Assembly: GCA_022827625.1 (NCBI GenBank)
Contig: JAJEIE010000019.1
Span: 310,001-374,000 of the forward strand
Reading direction: 5' to 3'
Length of the DNA: 64,000 nt
Origin: Candidatus Poribacteria bacterium
GTDB lineage: Bacteria > Poribacteria > WGA-4E > WGA-3G
Part shown: one piece after another, positions 59,657-64,000 of the stretch
Layout: every line of letters begins with the position of its first letter
How positions within the stretch are numbered: the first letter of the stretch is position 1
Made by a program: the position numbers and the translations under genes
The notes under the pieces: generated by a model
The model's database searches: none
The model's input: only the letters and a program-made list of their open reading frames with translations
What the model was told of the DNA's origin: nothing

Positions 59657-62600
59657 ATGTCCATTCCTAAGATATCCGTGAATAATCCTGTTTTGGCAAA
59701 TATGCTGATGATTATCATCATCGCTTTTGGGGTGTATGCATGGATAAACCTACCCCGCGAACTCACACCAGAAATCGCCTTACAGAGTGCGACGGTGACA
59801 ACACTCTATCCGGGTGCTTCCCCCGAAGAGGTTGAAAAACTCGTCACCGCCCCCATTGAAGACGCTATCGAGGAAAACGTTAGCAAAATCAATCTCCTGT
59901 TCTCTACCTCTTCAGAGGGGCGGTCCGTCATCTCTATCGACTTTGAGGAAATGAGTGACCGAGATTACGACAAGGAGGTTGAAAATCTTCGCACCGCTGT
60001 TGAGGGTGTGAATGACTTGCCAGAGGAGATTTTGGACGATCCAAGGGTCGAAGAACTCGATATCTCCTCCGGTTTCCCTATGCTAACAATTGTTGTTAGC
60101 GGAGATATTTCCGAAAGGCAGATGCGGGATATTGCTGAGAATCTCAAAGATGAGATATTGGATATTAAAAACATCGCATCTGTCCGGATAGCAGGACTCC
60201 GTGAAAGAGAAATCTGGGTTGAGATGGATCCAGATCGGTTGAAAGCCTATCAAATCCCGATTGCGGGCGTTGTTGCTGCGCTTGGTGCCAGCAACTTGAA
60301 CCTGCCCGCAGGCACGATGGAACTCGGTAATACCGAGTTCATGGTGCGAACAATGGGTGAATTTGCGAGTCCAGATACGATTGGTGAAACTATCATTGCT
60401 GTTCAACCGACAGGTACACCGCTGCGCCTAAAGGATGTCGCAACCGTTTCGGATACCTATGAAGAGGCGAGGACGCTCTCACGAATTAGCGGAGAACCCT
60501 CTATCAGCTTAAGTGTACAAAAAAAGACGGAAGGCAACACAATTGCCTTGGTTGCTGAACTCCGGGAGTTGGTTGAAAAACGGAGCGGCGACCTCCCTGA
60601 AGGTGCTGAACTAACGGCGGTTAACGACTATTCGGTTATCCTCAAAGAACGTTTGGGGATTCTTGAAACGAATGCGCTTTTCGGGTTAATACTCGTTGTC
60701 TTGATGCTCCTCCTCTTTATCGGCTGGCGCAACGCTATGTTCGCTGCGCTCGGAATACCGGTAGCCTTTATGGCGACCTTTTGGTTCATGTCTATAGGTG
60801 GCTACTCACTCAGCGGTGTTTCTTTGTTCGGACTTATTTTGGTCGTAGGGATTGTTGTAGATGACGCGATTGTTGTTGTAGAAAATATCTATCGCCACAT
60901 TGAGACGGGGGCATCTCCGAAAGTTGCTGCGATTCGCGGTGCTGAGGAGGTGGGTTGGCCAGTTGTGGCGGCGAGTTTGACGACGATCTGTGCGTTTGGT
61001 CCGTTGATGTTCATGTCTGGTGTTCCTGGTCAATTTATGCGGGTCGTGCCGATTATGGCGATCCTCGTTCTGGTGGCTTCGCTCTTTGAGGTGTTCGTCA
61101 TTTTACCTGCGCACGTCTCCGAATGGGGAAGACCCAAACCCAGGACAGGGCGCAGCAGACTTGAACCGCTCCGAACTCGATCTCGGAATACTTTTGCCTT
61201 AACTGCCTACATCGTCGGCTTTTTGGCATGGTTCGGTACGGTTTTTGACCTCATCCGAAACCGATATGTGAGAGTCCTGAAGAAAACGATACGATACCGA
61301 TATGCGTTTGTCGGATGTGTTCTCTTGATCGGCTCGGTTGTGTGTGTGAGCGCGTTCGTGATACTTGACAAGGAACTCTTCCCCGGAGAAGATTTCCCAC
61401 AATTCTATGTCAAAGCCGAAATGCCGCCCTCCTATGGTATCCAAGAGACGACTAACGTGATCGCTCAGATTGAAGAAGCCGCCAAAACGCTTCCATCGAG
61501 TGAAGTCGCTGCAATCGTCAGCAACGTTGGGTTACACACGCCGACCGGTGCTATAATGGAAGGTGTTACCTATGGATCCAATTTCGGAGAAGTTATTGTT
61601 GAACTCACACCGAAACAGGAGCGCACTCGAGGTGTGGATGACATCATCGCGGAACTGCGGGCGAAAACCACAACGATTAGTGGTATAGAAGAGTTGAATT
61701 TCATTACACAGGAAGGCGGCCCACCCCAAGGGGAAGATGTTGAAGTCAAGGTGAAGGGCGCGAGATTTGACCAACTTACAGGACTCGCTGATACCCTTAA
61801 AGCATCGCTCACGCAGATGGACGGTGTCTACGACATCCGAGATGACTTTCGCACGGGTAAATCCGAACTCCGTATCTATCTGAAACCGGAGAAAGCGCAT
61901 CAATACGGGTTAACCACATTCCAAGTTGCGCAAACGGTGCGGACTGCTATTGAAGGTGCTAAAGCTACAACGTATCGTGAAGCCGACGAGGCGATTGATG
62001 TCATCGTCAAATACGAGGAAGGGACGCTCGGAAACTTGGCTGAACTGAATAATCTGTTGATTGCAACACCCAGCGGGGCTATCGTTCCGCTCAAGGATGT
62101 CGCCGATATTACAGAGGAAAAAGGGTACTCTGATATCCGTCGGTTTGACGGTGAACGGGCGATTACGGTTTATGCGTCAGTGGATAGGGCAAAAACGACC
62201 CCTTTTGCGGCAACTCAGGCATTAATCGGGACATTCGCCGATGTTGGATCCTTGTATCCGGGATACCAACTCGATTTTCGAGGGCTTTTCGATGAGATTA
62301 TAGAGTCCTTTTCCGAGTTGTGGAAACTGTTCATCGTCGGGCTGTTGTTGATCTATGTCGTGTTAGGCGCGCAATTTAAATCGTTTCTACAGCCGATTAT
62401 CATTATGCTTGCCGTTCCATTCGGGATGATAGGCGCGATGGTTGGGTTGTTCCTTGCCAATGCAACGCTTAGCATGGTCGCTATGTTTGGTATCGTCGCA
62501 CTTTCAGGGATTGTGGTGAATGATTCGATTGTCCTTATCGACTTCATCAACAAGTACCGCGAGCGCGGTTATAATAAATGGTATGCGATCCTAAAGGGCG

Positions 62601-62884
62601 GGAGTATCCGATTGCGTCCGATCATTCTCACGTCTCTAACGACGATTTTCGGACTCATTCCGATGGCAATCGGTTTAGGCGGCAAATCACCGATCTGGAT
62701 GCCGATGGCGTATACAATTATCTTTGGGCTTGCGCTTGCAACCACAATGACGCTGTTTGTGATGCCTGCCCTATACGCAATTGTAACAGATCTGCGAGGG
62801 GTCTTCCTAAAAAATCCAGAGGAACGCTTCCAAACCGTTTCAGACGAAAACCTATTGGGTGTTGCGGTCCCAGCTGACGACTAA
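59657..62884 (+). CDS. RND-family efflux transporter permease
   Basis: 1075 residues, slightly longer than AcrB (1049). Twelve-span RND layout with two large periplasmic loops: LYPGASPEEVEKLVTAPIEDAI (porter region), TM4 proton-relay pair Asp402/Asp403 in GIVVDDAIVVVENIYRH. In TM10 the AcrB Lys position reads VVNDSIVLIDF (Asn955-Asp956-Ser), typical of non-AcrB HAE subfamilies. Probably a proton-driven exporter. GGAGA precedes the ATG. No adaptor (HlyD/AcrA) or TolC gene lies between the two copies. A paralogue follows at 63004. Confidence 0.93.
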   Translation: MSIPKISVNNPVLANMLMIIIIAFGVYAWINLPRELTPEIALQSATVTTLYPGASPEEVEKLVTAPIEDAIEENVSKINLLFSTSSEGRSVISIDFEEMSDRDYDKEVENLRTAVEGVNDLPEEILDDPRVEELDISSGFPMLTIVVSGDISERQMRDIAENLKDEILDIKNIASVRIAGLREREIWVEMDPDRLKAYQIPIAGVVAALGASNLNLPAGTMELGNTEFMVRTMGEFASPDTIGETIIAVQPTGTPLRLKDVATVSDTYEEARTLSRISGEPSISLSVQKKTEGNTIALVAELRELVEKRSGDLPEGAELTAVNDYSVILKERLGILETNALFGLILVVLMLLLFIGWRNAMFAALGIPVAFMATFWFMSIGGYSLSGVSLFGLILVVGIVVDDAIVVVENIYRHIETGASPKVAAIRGAEEVGWPVVAASLTTICAFGPLMFMSGVPGQFMRVVPIMAILVLVASLFEVFVILPAHVSEWGRPKPRTGRSRLEPLRTRSRNTFALTAYIVGFLAWFGTVFDLIRNRYVRVLKKTIRYRYAFVGCVLLIGSVVCVSAFVILDKELFPGEDFPQFYVKAEMPPSYGIQETTNVIAQIEEAAKTLPSSEVAAIVSNVGLHTPTGAIMEGVTYGSNFGEVIVELTPKQERTRGVDDIIAELRAKTTTISGIEELNFITQEGGPPQGEDVEVKVKGARFDQLTGLADTLKASLTQMDGVYDIRDDFRTGKSELRIYLKPEKAHQYGLTTFQVAQTVRTAIEGAKATTYREADEAIDVIVKYEEGTLGNLAELNNLLIATPSGAIVPLKDVADITEEKGYSDIRRFDGERAITVYASVDRAKTTPFAATQALIGTFADVGSLYPGYQLDFRGLFDEIIESFSELWKLFIVGLLLIYVVLGAQFKSFLQPIIIMLAVPFGMIGAMVGLFLANATLSMVAMFGIVALSGIVVNDSIVLIDFINKYRERGYNKWYAILKGGSIRLRPIILTSLTTIFGLIPMAIGLGGKSPIWMPMAYTIIFGLALATTMTLFVMPALYAIVTDLRGVFLKNPEERFQTVSDENLLGVAVPADD

Positions 62885-62894
62885 ATCGAGCGAT

Positions 62895-62919
62895 AGAGCG
62901 AGGCACGCAGCCTCGCTCT
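62895..62919. terminator. Hairpin between the two RND genes
   Basis: AGAGCGAGGC, 5-base loop, GCCTCGCTCT; 10-bp perfect stem followed by CTATAAAA. Terminator-like or GCGAGG palindromic element. Confidence 0.6.
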
Positions 62920-63003
62920 CTATAAAAGTGCCTCTTGTGAAACGGAAACTCCGCAATCTATACACGAAGTGCTCAGCATCTCACACCGTAAAATCCTACC
63001 ACC

Positions 63004-64000
63004 ATGTCTATCCCCAAGATGTCCGTAAATAATCCCGTTTTAGCGAATCTCCTGATGGTTATCATCATCGTTTTTGGGGTGTACGCATGGATAAACCTAC
63101 CACGGGAGCTCACACCAGAAGTCTCAGTACAGAGCGCAGTTGTAACAACGCTATATCCAGGAGCATCCCCAGAAGAAGTTGAAAAGCTTGTCACTGCTCC
63201 TATTGAAGACGCAATTGAAGAGAACGTCAACAAAGTTAACCTATTGTTTTCCACCTCTTCAGAGGGGCGTTCTGTTATCTTTGTCGATTTTGAGGAGATA
63301 AGCGATCGGGATTTTGACAAGGAACTTGAAAATCTACGCACGGTTGTTGAACAGGTAAATGAGTTGCCAGAGGAAATTTTAGATGATCCGAGGGCCGAAG
63401 AATTTGATGTCTCATTTGGTTTCCCTATTGTGACGATTGTTGTAGGTGGAAATATTGCGGAAACGCAAATGCGGGATATTGCTGAAAATCTCAAAGATGA
63501 AATCTCGGACATCAAAAACATCGCCTCTGTCCGAATGGCAGGTCTCCGTGAGAGGGAAATATGGATTGAGGTGAACCCGGATCGATTGAAGGCATATCAA
63601 CTCCCAATTTCAGCGGTCATTACCGCGCTGGGAACAAACAACTTGAATCTCCCCGCCGGCACAATGGAACTGGGAGGCACAGAATTCATGGTCCGAACGA
63701 TGGGAGAATTCACCGATTTGGACACTATTGGCGAAACTCTCATCACTGTTCAGCCGATAGGTCCGCTGCTCCGTCTGAAAGATGTTGCAGCGATCTCTGA
63801 CACCTACGAGGAGGTGCGAACGCTATCGCGAATTGATGGACAACCTTCGATTAGCCTGAGTGTGCAAAAGAAGACGGAGGGAAACACAATTGCATTAGTT
63901 ACTAAACTTCGAGAATTAGTCGACAATCGGAGAGCGAATCTCCCTGAAGGTGCTGAGTTGACGGTTGTTAATGACTATTCCGTTGTTCTCAAAGAACGAT
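63004..64000 (+). CDS. RND-family efflux transporter permease, paralogue (3' end outside window)
   Basis: 332 residues are visible from ATG 63004. The N-terminus matches the preceding RND protein almost residue for residue (SIPKMSVNNPVLANLLM, LYPGASPEEVEKLVTAPIE, LSVQKKTEGNTIALV), clearly a tandem duplicate, with differences concentrated in the porter loops. The end of the gene is not in the window. Weak RBS (ACCATG context). Confidence 0.92.
   Translation, partial: MSIPKMSVNNPVLANLLMVIIIVFGVYAWINLPRELTPEVSVQSAVVTTLYPGASPEEVEKLVTAPIEDAIEENVNKVNLLFSTSSEGRSVIFVDFEEISDRDFDKELENLRTVVEQVNELPEEILDDPRAEEFDVSFGFPIVTIVVGGNIAETQMRDIAENLKDEISDIKNIASVRMAGLREREIWIEVNPDRLKAYQLPISAVITALGTNNLNLPAGTMELGGTEFMVRTMGEFTDLDTIGETLITVQPIGPLLRLKDVAAISDTYEEVRTLSRIDGQPSISLSVQKKTEGNTIALVTKLRELVDNRRANLPEGAELTVVNDYSVVLKER

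Overview
The window looks like chromosomal sequence of an uncultured bacterium, most likely Candidatus Poribacteria or a close relative. This is an inference. It rests on secreted LamG proteins, several Gfo/Idh/MocA oxidoreductases and TIM-barrel isomerases, a DUF6785-like membrane protein, a Uma2 nuclease, and many dispersed palindromic repeats with core GGGATTTCCAAATCCC. No rRNA or marker-gene search was possible. Promoters follow the bacterial sigma-70 pattern closely: many are TTGACA-N17/18-TATAAT. Start codons include many GTG and TTG.

Layout. 1-7.7 kb (mostly minus strand): partial zinc alcohol dehydrogenase, Uma2 nuclease, ATP sulfurylase (sat), two large membrane proteins, endonuclease III. 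7.8-11.5 kb (plus): an anchored DUF3352-like protein, a PIN-toxin pair, a Gfo/Idh/MocA dehydrogenase. 11.5-19.9 kb (minus): SDR, J-domain coiled-coil protein, an N-terminally extended IF-1, CinA-type protein, an esterase, a DUF1015 protein, a MITE-like element, cysteine synthase, an unknown protein, a TIM-barrel isomerase. 20-23 kb: molybdate importer modA-modB-(small acidic membrane protein)-modC, then convergent coaE. 24-28.4 kb: a secreted LamG protein and a heterodimeric ABC exporter. 28.6-33 kb: SDR, then an accessory patch with a decayed restriction-modification gene, a TIR/NDT-like protein with a small basic partner, an unlisted 46-aa ORF and a glyoxalase-fold protein. 33-44 kb: metabolic and transport genes (Gfo/Idh/MocA, ferritin-like, CDF zinc exporter, FmdB, sugar ABC binding protein and one permease, hisA, FAD oxidoreductase, TAXI binding protein). 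44-49.7 kb: M16C peptidase, hicAB, dnaN, tRNA-Phe, tRNA-Thr. 49.7-57.5 kb (minus): TPR protein, DsbD, a PorX-like receiver/PglZ protein, glcE and glcD. 57.8-64 kb (plus): two more secreted proteins and two tandem RND transporter genes, the second cut by the window end.

The most interesting signals are these: a palindromic repeat read in frame inside the alcohol dehydrogenase; a PorX-like protein whose receiver domain has lost its phosphoacceptor; a short C-terminal motif (KLxxTWxxLK) shared by three secreted proteins; a 15-bp inverted repeat that would hide the dnaN ribosome-binding site in read-through transcripts from hicAB; several promoters placed so that transcripts should be leaderless; and a possible two-gene defence cassette beside an R-M remnant.
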